Assembly (NCBI RefSeq): GCF_000196235.1
Contig: NC_008538.1
Location: forward strand, 1 to 64,000
Length of the DNA: 64,000 nt
Origin: Arthrobacter sp. FB24
Lineage (GTDB): Bacteria > Actinomycetota > Actinomycetes > Actinomycetales > Micrococcaceae
Reading direction: 5' to 3'
Shown: positions 43,213-51,546 of the stretch, piece after piece
Layout of the letters: each line of letters starts with the position of its first letter
Numbering within the stretch: position 1 is the first letter of the stretch
The notes under the pieces: model-generated
Seen by the model: only the letters and a program-made list of their open reading frames with translations
Told to the model about the DNA's origin: nothing
Database searches by the model: none
Program-made: the position numbers and the translations under genes

Positions 43213-45161
43213 GCGACGCGTGCGGATGCGGCGATGATAAGCCGGAAACAGAAGAAGGCCAGGAAGAAGCCGAGGGCTTCTGGCAGGTGACCGAGGTCCG
43301 CGCGGCCGCGGTCTCCGGAGTCCTGCTGCTGGTGGCGTGGATTGCTTCGCTGCTCGACGCATCCGAGTGGGTCACCCTGCCGCTGGAGGCCGCGGCGCTG
43401 CTGGTCGCAGCGTGGACGTTCGTTCCCTCCACCCTGCGCCGGCTGGTCAAGGGCAAGATCGGTGTCGGCACGCTGATGACGATCGCGGCCGTGGGCGCCG
43501 TCATCCTGGGCCAGATCGAGGAAGCGGCGATGCTGGCCTTCCTCTATGCCATCTCCGAGGGCCTGGAAGAATACTCGGTGGCACGCACCCGGCGCGGGCT
43601 GCGGGCGCTGCTGGACCTGGTCCCGTCCGAGGCCAGGGTGCTGCGCAACGGAACCGAAGTTACCGTCTCCCCGTCCGAGCTGGTGCTGGGTGAGACCATG
43701 GTCGTTCGCCCGGGCGAGCGTCTTGCCACCGACGGACGCGTCCTGACCGGGCGCACCTCCCTGGACACCTCAGCCCTGACCGGCGAATCAGTCCCTGTCG
43801 AGGCCGGACCCGGCAGCGAAGTCTACGCGGGGTCGATCAACGGCACCGGTCCGCTCGAGGTCCAGGTCACCAGCACCGCGGAGAACAACTCCCTGGCCCG
43901 GATCGTGCACATAGTTGAGGCCGAGCAGTCCCGCAAGGGCCCCGGCCAGCGCCTGGCCGACTCCATCGCCAAAAAGCTTGTCCCCGGGATCCTGATCGCC
44001 GCCGCGCTCATTGCCGTCTTCGGTTTCATCGTGGGCGAACCGGTCCTGTGGATCGAACGCGCCCTCGTTGTCCTGGTGGCAGCCTCGCCGTGTGCCCTTG
44101 CCATCTCCGTGCCCGTGACCGTGGTCGCCGCCGTCGGCGCGGCCAGCCGGATGGGCGTCCTGATCAAGGGCGGCGGCGCGCTGGAAACCCTGGGCAAAAT
44201 CCGCACCATCGCCCTGGACAAGACGGGGACCCTGACCCGGAACAAACCCGCCGTGATCGAGGTCGCGGCCACCGCCTCCTCCACCCGGGAACGGGTGCTG
44301 GCCGTCGCCGCCGGCCTGGAAGAACGCAGCGAACACCCGCTCGCCCGGGCCATCCTCGCCGCCACCACGGACCGGGTCACCGTCACCGACCTGAACACGG
44401 TTCCCGGTGCGGGGCTCGAAGGGACCATTGACGGGCACAGTGCCCGGCTCGGCAGGCCCGGATGGATCGCCCCCGGGGAGCTGAAGGAAGCCGTCCGGCG
44501 GATGCAGGCCGGCGGCGCGACAGCGGTCCTGGTCGAGGAGCAATCTGTCCTCATCGGTGCCGTCGCCGTACGGGACGAACTCCGCCCCGAAGCCAGGGCC
44601 GTCATTGAACGCCTGAACCGCGCCGGCTACACCACCGCCATGCTCACCGGGGATAACCGGCTCACCGCAGAGGCCCTGGGCAAGGCAGCGGGCATCACCG
44701 AAGTCCACGCCGACCTGCGCCCCGAAGACAAGGCGGACATCATCCGCACCCTGAAGGAGCGGCAGCCGACCGCCATGGTCGGGGACGGCGTGAACGACGC
44801 CCCGGCCCTGGCGACCGCCGACACCGGCATCGCGATGGGCGCGATGGGCACCGACGTGGCCATCGAAACCGCCGACATCGCCCTGATGGGCGAGGACCTG
44901 CACCACCTGCCCCAGGTACTGGAGCACGCCCGCCGTACCCGCCGGATCATGTTCCAGAACGTGGGCCTGTCCCTGGCCCTGATCGCGGTGCTGATCCCGC
45001 TGGCCCTGTTCGGCATCCTGGGGCTGGCAGCCGTGGTCCTGATTCATGAATTGGCCGAAATCGTTGTCATCGCCAACGGCGTTCGCGCCGGCAAGGTCAG
45101 CAAGTACGCCACCATCCCGGTTTCCCGGGACGCCGTCCCCAACCTGGAACCGGCCCGGTGA
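43209..45161 (+). CDS. cadA: P1B-type Cd/Zn/Pb-exporting ATPase
   Basis: A 650-aa heavy-metal pump. The membrane SPC motif AASPCALAISVPV, the phosphorylated aspartate in DKTGTLT, SEHPLARAI, MLTGDN and MVGDGVNDAPALA are present, and the SPC context fits the Zn/Cd/Pb subgroup. The N-terminus is only a short cysteine motif (ACGCGDD, residues 4-10) rather than an HMA domain. GTG 43209 overlaps the cmtR stop (GTGA). The downstream lspA overlaps in the same way, giving a cmtR-cadA-lspA-ccdA operon. Confidence 0.93.
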   Translation: MSDACGCGDDKPETEEGQEEAEGFWQVTEVRAAAVSGVLLLVAWIASLLDASEWVTLPLEAAALLVAAWTFVPSTLRRLVKGKIGVGTLMTIAAVGAVILGQIEEAAMLAFLYAISEGLEEYSVARTRRGLRALLDLVPSEARVLRNGTEVTVSPSELVLGETMVVRPGERLATDGRVLTGRTSLDTSALTGESVPVEAGPGSEVYAGSINGTGPLEVQVTSTAENNSLARIVHIVEAEQSRKGPGQRLADSIAKKLVPGILIAAALIAVFGFIVGEPVLWIERALVVLVAASPCALAISVPVTVVAAVGAASRMGVLIKGGGALETLGKIRTIALDKTGTLTRNKPAVIEVAATASSTRERVLAVAAGLEERSEHPLARAILAATTDRVTVTDLNTVPGAGLEGTIDGHSARLGRPGWIAPGELKEAVRRMQAGGATAVLVEEQSVLIGAVAVRDELRPEARAVIERLNRAGYTTAMLTGDNRLTAEALGKAAGITEVHADLRPEDKADIIRTLKERQPTAMVGDGVNDAPALATADTGIAMGAMGTDVAIETADIALMGEDLHHLPQVLEHARRTRRIMFQNVGLSLALIAVLIPLALFGILGLAAVVLIHELAEIVVIANGVRAGKVSKYATIPVSRDAVPNLEPAR

Positions 45162-45667
45162 GCCAAGCGGCACCGGTCCGGGACAGTGCCCCGTCCCGGC
45201 CGTGGATACGGCGGGGCGGGCTGCTGCTCGGCGCGCTACTGCTCGCCGGAGCCGACTTGCTGATCAAGGCCCAGGCCGAGGCAGGCCTCTCCCGGGGAGA
45301 GGTAATCGAAACCCCGCTGCTGACAATCAAGCTCCTGTACAACACCGGGGTTGCCTTCAGCCTCGGCGCGACCCTGCCCACCGGTTTTGTCGTGGCCGGT
45401 ACCGGGGTCATCATCGCCGCGCTGCTGTCCTGGCTGACGGTCAGCGCCCCGAAGATGTCCAGGACCTCCTTTGCGGGTGGAATCCTTGTTGCCGGCGGCG
45501 CCGTCGGGAACTTCATCGACCGGCTTGACGGGCGCGGGGTCGTGGATTATCTGCACAGCGGATGGTTCCCGACGTTCAACCTCGCCGACGTCTTCGTCAC
45601 GCTCGGCGTCGCCGTCCTGGTGCTGGGCATGTTGCGGCCCGGTAAGGACCCGGAGAACGGGACGTGA
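45158..45667 (+). CDS. lspA: Lipoprotein signal peptidase II
   Basis: A 169-aa four-helix membrane aspartyl protease that removes lipoprotein signal peptides after Lgt acts. The family motifs LLYNTGVAFSLG, GGAVGNFIDRL (first catalytic aspartate) and PTFNLADVFVTLG (second) are present. GTG 45158 overlaps the cadA stop. Association of lspA with Cd/Pb ATPases is known from pbr and cad loci; with lgt in the same transposon it completes both lipoprotein-processing steps. Confidence 0.94.
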   Translation: MSQAAPVRDSAPSRPWIRRGGLLLGALLLAGADLLIKAQAEAGLSRGEVIETPLLTIKLLYNTGVAFSLGATLPTGFVVAGTGVIIAALLSWLTVSAPKMSRTSFAGGILVAGGAVGNFIDRLDGRGVVDYLHSGWFPTFNLADVFVTLGVAVLVLGMLRPGKDPENGT

Positions 45668-46413
45668 GTCTGGGCGGGTTCTTCGCCGAGGGTGTGCAGT
45701 CAGGAGCCCTGCTCCTGGCGGTGCCACTGGCGGTCATCGCCGGTCTCGTCTCGTTCATCTCGCCCTGTGTCCTACCCCTGCTCCCGGGCTATCTGGGCTA
45801 CGTCTCCGGTCTGGCCGGAACGGATGAGAAGGCCGCACGCCGGCGGACCACCGCCGGCGTCGGGCTGTTCATCCTCGGTTTCGCCGCGGTTTTCACCCTG
45901 TATGGTGCGGCATTCGGGACCATCGGGCTCTGGCTGGTGAGCTGGAGCGATGTGATCACCCGTGTCCTGGGTGTGGTCGTCATCGTCATGGGTGTGGCCC
46001 TGTCCGGGAAGATCCCGTTCCTGCAGAGCACGGCGAAACTGTCCTGGAAACCGAACACCGGCCTGGCCGGGGCCCCGTTGCTGGGCATCGGATTCGGGCT
46101 CGGCTGGACCCCCTGCATCGGCCCGACCCTCAGTGCCGTCCTGGCGCTGAGCACCACCACCGGCTCGGCCTGGCGCGGGGCGCTGCTCGGTTTCGCCTAC
46201 TGCATCGGCCTGGGCATCCCCTTCCTCCTCGTCGCCCGGGGCTTTGGCTGGGTCACCGGCACCCTGGGCTTCGTCCGCCGGAACATCAGGACCTTCAATC
46301 TCGCAGGAGCCGCGACCCTGATCCTGGTCGGGATCCTGATGGTCTCCGGTGTCTGGACCACCTGGATCCTGAGCCTGCAGAACCTGATCGGAACCTTCAC
46401 TACTCCCATCTGA
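45664..46413 (+). CDS. ccdA: CcdA/DsbD-type membrane electron carrier
   Basis: A 249-aa protein with six hydrophobic segments. The paired redox cysteines lie in SFISPCVLPLLPGYLGYVSG and GFGLGWTPCIGPTLSAVLAL. CcdA passes reducing equivalents from cytosolic thioredoxin to extracytoplasmic partners, here most likely the TlpA-like lipoprotein at 40773 and so the ResB-CcsB system. It starts at GTG 45664, overlapping the lspA stop. Confidence 0.92.
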   Translation: MSLGGFFAEGVQSGALLLAVPLAVIAGLVSFISPCVLPLLPGYLGYVSGLAGTDEKAARRRTTAGVGLFILGFAAVFTLYGAAFGTIGLWLVSWSDVITRVLGVVVIVMGVALSGKIPFLQSTAKLSWKPNTGLAGAPLLGIGFGLGWTPCIGPTLSAVLALSTTTGSAWRGALLGFAYCIGLGIPFLLVARGFGWVTGTLGFVRRNIRTFNLAGAATLILVGILMVSGVWTTWILSLQNLIGTFTTPI

Positions 46414-46468
46414 CCCACCCTGCGGGTATGCAACCCGCGGCCGGACACACTGAGAGGTACACGGGCCC

Positions 46469-47068
46469 ATGCTTGGCATCATCGCAGCCGCGGCAGCCAT
46501 GTTCGCCGCCACGAATATCGACGACATCGTCGTTTTGACCGTCCTGTTCCTGGCCTCCGCTAAAGGCCGGCCCCGGCCCTGGGAGATCGTCGGCGGGCAA
46601 TACCTGGGATTCATCACCCTGGTCGGCATCAGCGTCCTGGCCGCCCTTGGGCTGACGCTTGTCCCGGACGAATGGGTCGGCTGGCTCGGCATGGTCCCGC
46701 TGGCCATCGGGGTTATCGGCCTGATCCGTTTCCTGCGCAAACGCGGGGAAGAGGACGAAGAAGGTGCCATCAGTGCGATCGGCCTGCTCAGCGTCGCCGG
46801 CATCACCATCGCCAACGGCGCGGACAACATCGCCATCTACACCCCGATCTTCCGCACCATGGCGCCTCAGGACACCGTGGTCACCATCGTTGTATTCCTC
46901 ATCCTGGTCGCCGTCTGGTGCGCGCTGGGACGTGTTGTAGGCACCCACCCGAAAGTCACCGAGACCCTGGAAAAGATCGAACACTGGCTGGTCCCTGCGG
47001 TGTTCATCGGGCTGGGCCTGTTCATCCTCATCAGCTCCGGGGTCGTGCCCCGGCTGTTCGGCGCCTGA
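46469..47068 (+). CDS. cadD: CadD-type cadmium resistance transporter
   Basis: A 199-aa membrane protein with five to six segments. ATNIDDIVVLTVLFLASAK and ITIANGADNIAIYTPIFRTM are the CadD signature regions with conserved acidic residues inside membrane helices. The family gives cadmium resistance in Gram-positive bacteria. ATG 46469 lies 55 bases after ccdA, close enough for the same transcript. Confidence 0.88.
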   Translation: MLGIIAAAAAMFAATNIDDIVVLTVLFLASAKGRPRPWEIVGGQYLGFITLVGISVLAALGLTLVPDEWVGWLGMVPLAIGVIGLIRFLRKRGEEDEEGAISAIGLLSVAGITIANGADNIAIYTPIFRTMAPQDTVVTIVVFLILVAVWCALGRVVGTHPKVTETLEKIEHWLVPAVFIGLGLFILISSGVVPRLFGA

Positions 47069-47116
47069 CCGTCATAAATCTTTTGGGACGAACACAGACC
47101 AGGGTCAGGAGGAATC

Positions 47117-48481
47117 ATGAGGGAAACACCGTTCCGGTTGTTGCTCGATGCCCGCGCCTGCCGGAAAAAGGGCAGCGCTGCGATCCTGCAGCGCCAACGC
47201 GAGCGGCTGGTGGAGATGGTGACATACGCACGGACGTGCTCCCCGTACTACCGCCAGCTCTATCAGGGCCTGCCGGCACGGATCACGGACCCGCGTCTGC
47301 TGCCCGTGACGACAAAGGCCGCACTGATGGCACATTTCGATGACTGGGTCACAGACCCTGCGGTGACCCTGGAGGGAACGCAGTCGTTCGTCGCGGACCC
47401 GTCGCTGCTCGGTGAGAAGTTCCTCAACCGCTACACGGCCGCTACGACATCCGGGACGACCGGCACCCGCGGACTGTTCCTGCTCGACACCCGAACCCTG
47501 GCCGTATCCAAGGCCCTGACGTTCCGCATGCTCAGTTCCTGGCTCACCCCGGCAGACCTCATGGGGATCATCCGCGGGCGCGGGCGGATAGCCATGGTCG
47601 TCGCCACCGGCGGCCACTTCGCCTCAGCAGCAGCCGCAGCCGCGCTACGAAAGGGACCAGCCCGGCACAGCGTGCGCGTGTTCCCGGTCCAGACGCCGAT
47701 ACCGGACCTCGTCGCTCAGCTGAACAGCTTCCGCCCGGCCCTCCTCGCCCCCTACGCCTCCACTGGCCGGTTGCTGGCATCCGAGCAGGAAGCAGGACGT
47801 CTGACCATCCAGCCCGTTGCTGTTATTCTCTCGGCCGAGGGACTGCCTGCGGGAGAGTACGCCAGGATCAGCGGAGCGTTTGGGGCGAAGGTCCGGCAGG
47901 GCTACGCAGCGACTGAATGCCCCTTCCTGAGCTACAGCTGCCAGGAAGGCTGGCTGCACGTCAACAGCGACTGGGCCATCCTGGAACCGGTGGATGCAAA
48001 CCATGAACCCGTCCCGCCCGGGCAGCCCTCGCACACCGTGCTGCTGAGCAACCTGGCCAACCGCATCCAACCCATCCTGCGCTACGACCTCGGCGACAGC
48101 GTCACCGCAAGGACTGACCCCTGCCGGTGCGGGGACCCGACGCCGGCCATCCACGTGCAGGGACGGAACGCCGAGCTGCTGACCCTCCAAGGCAACCGGC
48201 TCGCCGTCGCAGTGACACCCCTTACGCTGAGTACCGCCCTCGACAGGGTGCAGGGCCTGAGTAAGGGCCAGATCATCCAGACAGGACCCCAGAGCCTCAG
48301 CCTCCGGCTGCAGCCCGCCGCCGGTGCGGATCCTGAGAACGTATGGGAATCCGCCCGGTCCGAAATCACCCGCGCGTTGACCAGTCATGGGCTGGGCAAC
48401 GTCACCATCACCAGGGACGCCGGGCCACCGCTACTCACTCCAGGCGGCAAGCACCGCACAGTCGTCCCGCTGCCCCCGTAA
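47117..48481 (+). CDS. PaaK-like phenylacetate-CoA-ligase-family enzyme
   Basis: A 454-aa adenylate-forming enzyme. TAATTSGTTGTRGLFLLD is the P-loop-like nucleotide motif, QGYAATECPFLSYSCQEGW is the aromatic and acidic A5-like motif, and ILRYDLGDSVTARTDPCRCG is typical of PaaK/CapK proteins with its cysteine pair. It would activate a carboxylic acid as an acyl-adenylate and pass it to CoA or another acceptor; the substrate is unknown. Its link to metal resistance is unclear, although it lies 48 bases after cadD in the same orientation. ATG 47117 follows CAGGAGGAATC. Confidence 0.78.
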   Translation: MRETPFRLLLDARACRKKGSAAILQRQRERLVEMVTYARTCSPYYRQLYQGLPARITDPRLLPVTTKAALMAHFDDWVTDPAVTLEGTQSFVADPSLLGEKFLNRYTAATTSGTTGTRGLFLLDTRTLAVSKALTFRMLSSWLTPADLMGIIRGRGRIAMVVATGGHFASAAAAAALRKGPARHSVRVFPVQTPIPDLVAQLNSFRPALLAPYASTGRLLASEQEAGRLTIQPVAVILSAEGLPAGEYARISGAFGAKVRQGYAATECPFLSYSCQEGWLHVNSDWAILEPVDANHEPVPPGQPSHTVLLSNLANRIQPILRYDLGDSVTARTDPCRCGDPTPAIHVQGRNAELLTLQGNRLAVAVTPLTLSTALDRVQGLSKGQIIQTGPQSLSLRLQPAAGADPENVWESARSEITRALTSHGLGNVTITRDAGPPLLTPGGKHRTVVPLPP

Positions 48482-48484
48482 GAG

Positions 48485-48779
48485 CCATCCCATCTTGTCG
48501 GCGAATACATTGGTGATGCCGACGGCCACTAGAGCATCCAGTCGCCGGGCCCAGGTCCGGCTTGGCCGTTGAGACCCGCGCATATCCAATATCCATCCCC
48601 GCACCGTACCGGAATTTGCCCCGTGACGCTCGGAAATGAGTTCGCGTTCAAACTCGGCCAGGAGCCCGAAGACAAGCTTCCCGGAGGCCCTAGTGGTATC
48701 GGATGGCGGCGCCCTTCCGATGAGGACCTTCAGACCGATCCCACGCCCGGTCAGGTCATGGACGATGTTGACCAGGTTG
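48485..48779 (-). pseudogene. Scrambled serine-resolvase relics
   Basis: On the minus strand, 48779-48617 encodes NLVNIVHDLTGRGIGLKVLI, then DTTRASGKLVFGLLAEFERE and LISERHG: the middle of a Tn3-type resolvase with internal deletions. Downstream, 48596-48485 encodes MDIGYARVSTAKPDLG, a resolvase N-terminus, and continues after a frameshift as RRLDALVAVGITNVFADKMG. The pieces are in the wrong order and cannot make a protein. They differ in sequence from the intact tnpR at 25295, so they come from another element. Confidence 0.82.
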
Positions 48780-48796
48780 GGCTACACCGCGGCACA

Positions 48797-48898
48797 CCGA
48801 TGGGCTGGGAACAGCTCACCGGCGACTACACGTGGCCCCGCCCCAACCAGATCAAACCCGGCAAATACGGGCCACTACCCCGCCCGGCCATACCCTAG
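48797..48898 (+). pseudogene. 3' relic of a second Tn3-family tnpA
   Basis: It encodes [20 protein letters not shown] followed by PGKYGPLPRPAIP and a stop, matching the last 36 residues of the intact TnpA with substitutions and a two-residue gap. It runs into the right inverted repeat exactly as tnpA runs into the left one, so the right transposon end is the inverted end of a related, diverged element. Confidence 0.9.
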
Positions 48899-48931
48899 CG
48901 TCGGATATTTCACTTTTTCACACGTCACCCC
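48894..48931 (-). repeat. Tn3-family right inverted repeat
   Basis: 38 bp; read inward on the minus strand it begins GGGGTGACGTGTGAAAAAGT. It matches the left repeat at 34 of 38 positions. Confidence 0.93.
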
Positions 48932-48936
48932 TATGA
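48932..48936. repeat. Target-site duplication TATGA, right copy
   Basis: It abuts the right inverted repeat and equals 22215-22219. Confidence 0.93.
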
Positions 48937-49847
48937 GTTCTGTGATGATTGTACTGATGTAGCCAACCGGGGTAGGTGGCTGCTCGCTCGGCTTCTGATG
49001 TGTAGGGCCGGGCGTAGGCCCATTCCGTGTTGAGGGTCCGGTTGAAGCGTTCTACCTTGCCATTGGTCTGTGGCCGGTAGGGCCGAGTCCTGCGGTGCTT
49101 GATGTTCGGGCCCAGGGCGGCTGTGAAGGCTCTGGAGCGGTAGCAAGCGCCGTTATCGGTGAGCACGGCTCTGACAGTGATGCCGTGGGCGGCGAAGAAC
49201 GATGCGGCGCGGAACCAGAACGCTGTGGCGGTTTCCTTCTTTTCGTCGGTGAGTATTTCGGAGTAGGCCAGGCGGGAATGGTCATCCACGGCGTGGTGCA
49301 GGTAGGCGTAGCCGGTCCCGGCCCGGCGGTTCTTACGGCCTGCCGCCCGTCCCAGGGCGCGGTGCCCGCCGCCGTCTGGGATGCGTCCGAGTTTCTTGAT
49401 GTCCACGTGTACCAGGTCCCCGGGATGGTCGTGTTCGTAGCGTTGGGGTGCCGGCTTGCGGATGGGCAGGCCGGTGCCTTGGTCCAGGCAGGCCAGCCGG
49501 GGCATCCGGTACCGGGTCAGGACCTTTCCCACGGTCGAGCGGGCAAGGTGCAGGTGGGCTGCGATCCGGTGAGGACCCCACCGGCGGGTGAAACGCAGCG
49601 CCAGAATCCGCCGTTCGGTGCGGACATCAGTGCGGTTCGGGCTTCGACGCGGCCGCGAGGACAAGTCAGCCATGCCGTCCTCGCCACGGGCCCGGTACCG
49701 GTCCACCCATTTCTTCGCGGTGGCCGGTGAGCACTGGAACCGTTCCGCGGCCCGGCGTAGAGTCCAGCCCTGCTCGATGACCAGCCGGGCGAGCTTTCCC
49801 CTGGCTTTGGGTGTCAGGTCGGCGTTGGCATGAGTAACGTAGGACAC
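48932..49847 (-). pseudogene. IS481-family transposase, interrupted by Tn3-family insertion
   Basis: N-terminal HTH (KLARLVIEQGWTLRRAAERF and CSPATAKKWVDRYRARG) and a complete DDE integrase core: VHVDIKKLGRIPDGGG, VLTDNGACYRSRAFTAAL and NGKVERFNRTLNTEWAYARP. The last 18-19 residues are displaced to 22153-22219. Reading into the transposon end gives a 309-aa product ending HRGDV instead of the expected 325 aa. All three catalytic acids remain, so residual activity cannot be excluded. It starts at GTG 49847. Confidence 0.9.
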
Positions 49848-49904
49848 GAGAGCCTCCTGGCGTCGAGATGAGTGTGGTAACCCAAATCGATACCGGAGGC
49901 TCTC
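49848..49904 (-). promoter_or_regulatory. Leader hairpin masking the transposase ribosome-binding site
   Basis: On the minus strand GAGAGCCTCC (49904-49895) can pair with GGAGGCTCTC (49857-49848). The second arm contains the AGGAGG-type Shine-Dalgarno and touches the GTG start at 49847. Read-through transcripts would therefore be poorly translated. Confidence 0.65.
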
Positions 49905-50121
49905 GCTTTTTACATCACGCCACGCTGTTCACAACCTCCGTGGGAATTACAGCTAGCGCACGGATATGGGGTTAGCCCGGGCACTTCAGTTCTGCATCGT
50001 TATGGACCATAGTCTGCTTTACATTGACCTGGCTCCCCTGGGTTAGCTTCTTCGTAGTGGCTATCTGTCCCAAACTTCGGGCCGTCACCCACCGCCGGCC
50101 GTGGGTGGGGAGTTCGGGCTC

Positions 50122-50566
50122 GGCCTTGGCAGCCTTGGTGAGCCTGCCCATCAGCCCCCGGGACCATGAGTAGCAGTTTGAAACTGCGAGAACATTTACG
50201 GCACACACAGCGCCGCATCCAGGTATTTGATAGTACTTTCATAGTGCTATCAAACAACTACTATATTGCTAGCTCTCGATATCTTGTTGAGGGATTATCT
50301 ACCTCGCTCTCACATTGCTAGCAAAGTACTAGCGAATTCGTAGCATGTTGATGCTGGCAGACAGTATTCGATAGCGCGGGCCTTGGCAGCCTTGGTGAGC
50401 TGCCGATCAGCCCCCGGGACCATGAGTAGCATTTTGATAGCACTTTGAAACTGCGAGAACACTTGCGGTGCACGCACGCCCCTCGTCCCTGCTACATCCC
50501 AGTATTTGATAGTACTTCCATAGTGCTATCAAATAAGTAGCGTGTCGCTAGCCTTTTGCTATCAAC
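50122..50566. repeat. Centromere-like repeat array upstream of parA
   Basis: Two imperfect direct repeats (50122-50257 and 50379-50536) begin GGCCTTGGCAGCCTTGGTGA. Each ends in a 29-bp inverted repeat, TTTGATAGTACT / AGTGCTATCAAA (50226-50254; 50505-50533). Further TTTGATAG or CTATCAA copies occur at 50433 and 50558, and GCTAGC/AGTACTAGC variants lie between. The dense inverted and direct motifs directly upstream of parA fit a partition site and operator. From 49968 to 50121 I see nothing definite. Confidence 0.75.
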
Positions 50567-50587
50567 ATCGGCAGTAGTTTGAGAGGC

Positions 50588-51220
50588 ATGATCATTGTTG
50601 TTGGAAGCGAAAAGGGCGGCGTAGGCAAGTCCACGGTTGTAACCAATCTCGCCGTCGAGTTAGCGAAGCGGGGGAAGCGCATAGCAGTAGTGGACGGTGA
50701 CCGGCAGCGGTCCACCGCACGATGGGCGGTAGACCGAGAAGAGGCTGGGCACGAACCTCGCATTTTTGTAGTAGAGAAACTGGGCAGCCTGCACGAGACA
50801 CTGCGTGAACTCGATACGAGTTATGACGTTGTCCTCGTTGATGTGGCAGGGAAGGACAGTAAGGAGATGCGGACAGCCATGACTGCCGCGCATCAATTGT
50901 TGATCCTGACGCAATCGAGCCAGTTCGATCTTGACACACTCGCGACTGTTGACAGGTTGATCGAAACTGCCCGGGACTTCAACCCCTCACTACGTGTCAG
51001 GGGGGCACTTACGCGGGTATCCACCAACGCGTTCGAGTCCGAAAGCGGTGACGCCAGGGATTACCTCTCCGACTATCCGAGTATTGAGCCACTCCGAACT
51101 GTCCTGTACGAGCGCAAGGCATATCGAGACGTGGTGGGGGAGGGGCTCGGAGTTGTTGAGTGGAAGAACCCCAAAGCGGCGAGGGAAATCCGCGGGTTGG
51201 TAGAGGAGCTGATGGGGTAG
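50588..51220 (+). CDS. parA: Plasmid partition ATPase ParA
   Basis: A 210-aa ParA of the short type Ib class, without an N-terminal HTH. The deviant Walker A is VVGSEKGGVGKSTVVTNLA at 4-22, with IAVVDGDRQRSTARWAVDRE (motif A') and YDVVLVDVAGKDSKEMRTAM (Walker B) following. It would move plasmid copies apart using the small partner protein and the upstream repeats. ATG 50588 is chosen by homology; the GAGAGG before it is very close, so initiation may be unusual. The stop overlaps the partner gene's GTG by one base. Confidence 0.9.
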   Translation: MIIVVGSEKGGVGKSTVVTNLAVELAKRGKRIAVVDGDRQRSTARWAVDREEAGHEPRIFVVEKLGSLHETLRELDTSYDVVLVDVAGKDSKEMRTAMTAAHQLLILTQSSQFDLDTLATVDRLIETARDFNPSLRVRGALTRVSTNAFESESGDARDYLSDYPSIEPLRTVLYERKAYRDVVGEGLGVVEWKNPKAAREIRGLVEELMG

Positions 51221-51540
51221 TGGCAATCAAGAAGCGGTCCGCGTCCGAGAAGGCTAGGGATGAGGCTATCGAGGCTTTCGGCAATGCGGCTGAACCACTA
51301 CATACTCCGCCGACTGTCAGTGCTGAGAGCACAACTCCAATCAGGCCCAGCGTTACGCCCATATTGAGCGATTCGAGGGATAAGGGAAACGCCAGGACGA
51401 TGTTGCTTCGTTTTGACGAGGACCGTGAGCTCATGGAGCTGCTTGCGGTCGTGGCGAATCTCGAAGGTCGCAAGAAGCATCCAATGGCATTACGCGCCCT
51501 TAGGATTGGCCTCGAACAGGTCCGTTCTAGTTACGAGTAA
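51220..51540 (+). CDS. Small ParA partner, probable centromere-binding protein
   Basis: A 106-aa protein. The flexible N-terminal half rich in Ser, Thr and Pro is followed by TMLLRFDEDRELMELLAVVA and NLEGRKKHPMALRALRIGLE, which could form a short strand and two helices of ribbon-helix-helix type, as in ParG-like partners. GTG 51220 overlaps the parA stop (TAGTG). The gene ends just before a hairpin that contains the same TGATAGC motif as the repeats upstream of parA, consistent with it being the protein that binds this motif. Confidence 0.7.
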   Translation: MAIKKRSASEKARDEAIEAFGNAAEPLHTPPTVSAESTTPIRPSVTPILSDSRDKGNARTMLLRFDEDRELMELLAVVANLEGRKKHPMALRALRIGLEQVRSSYE

Positions 51541-51546
51541 GTAAAT

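Larger units (their letters stand above)
22220..48931. mobile_element. Tn3-family heavy-metal-resistance transposon, 26.7 kb
   Basis: It is bounded by 38-bp inverted repeats (34 of 38 identical), both beginning GGGGTG at the outer edge, and flanked by the 5-bp direct repeat TATGA. tnpA and a serine resolvase gene lie at the left end. The cargo from about 26.4 to 48.5 kb carries copper, mercury, cadmium/lead and arsenic-type functions and an extracytoplasmic maturation gene set. The right end holds relics of a second Tn3-family element. The intact duplication shows that the whole unit arrived in one transposition event into the IS481 transposase gene. Confidence 0.95.
48932..49967 (-). mobile_element. 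IS481-family element, right fragment
   Basis: It contains the transposase start and most of its length, the leader hairpin and the outer 41-bp inverted terminus (49927-49967). It is completed by 22142-22219 on the far side of the Tn3-family transposon. Confidence 0.9.
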
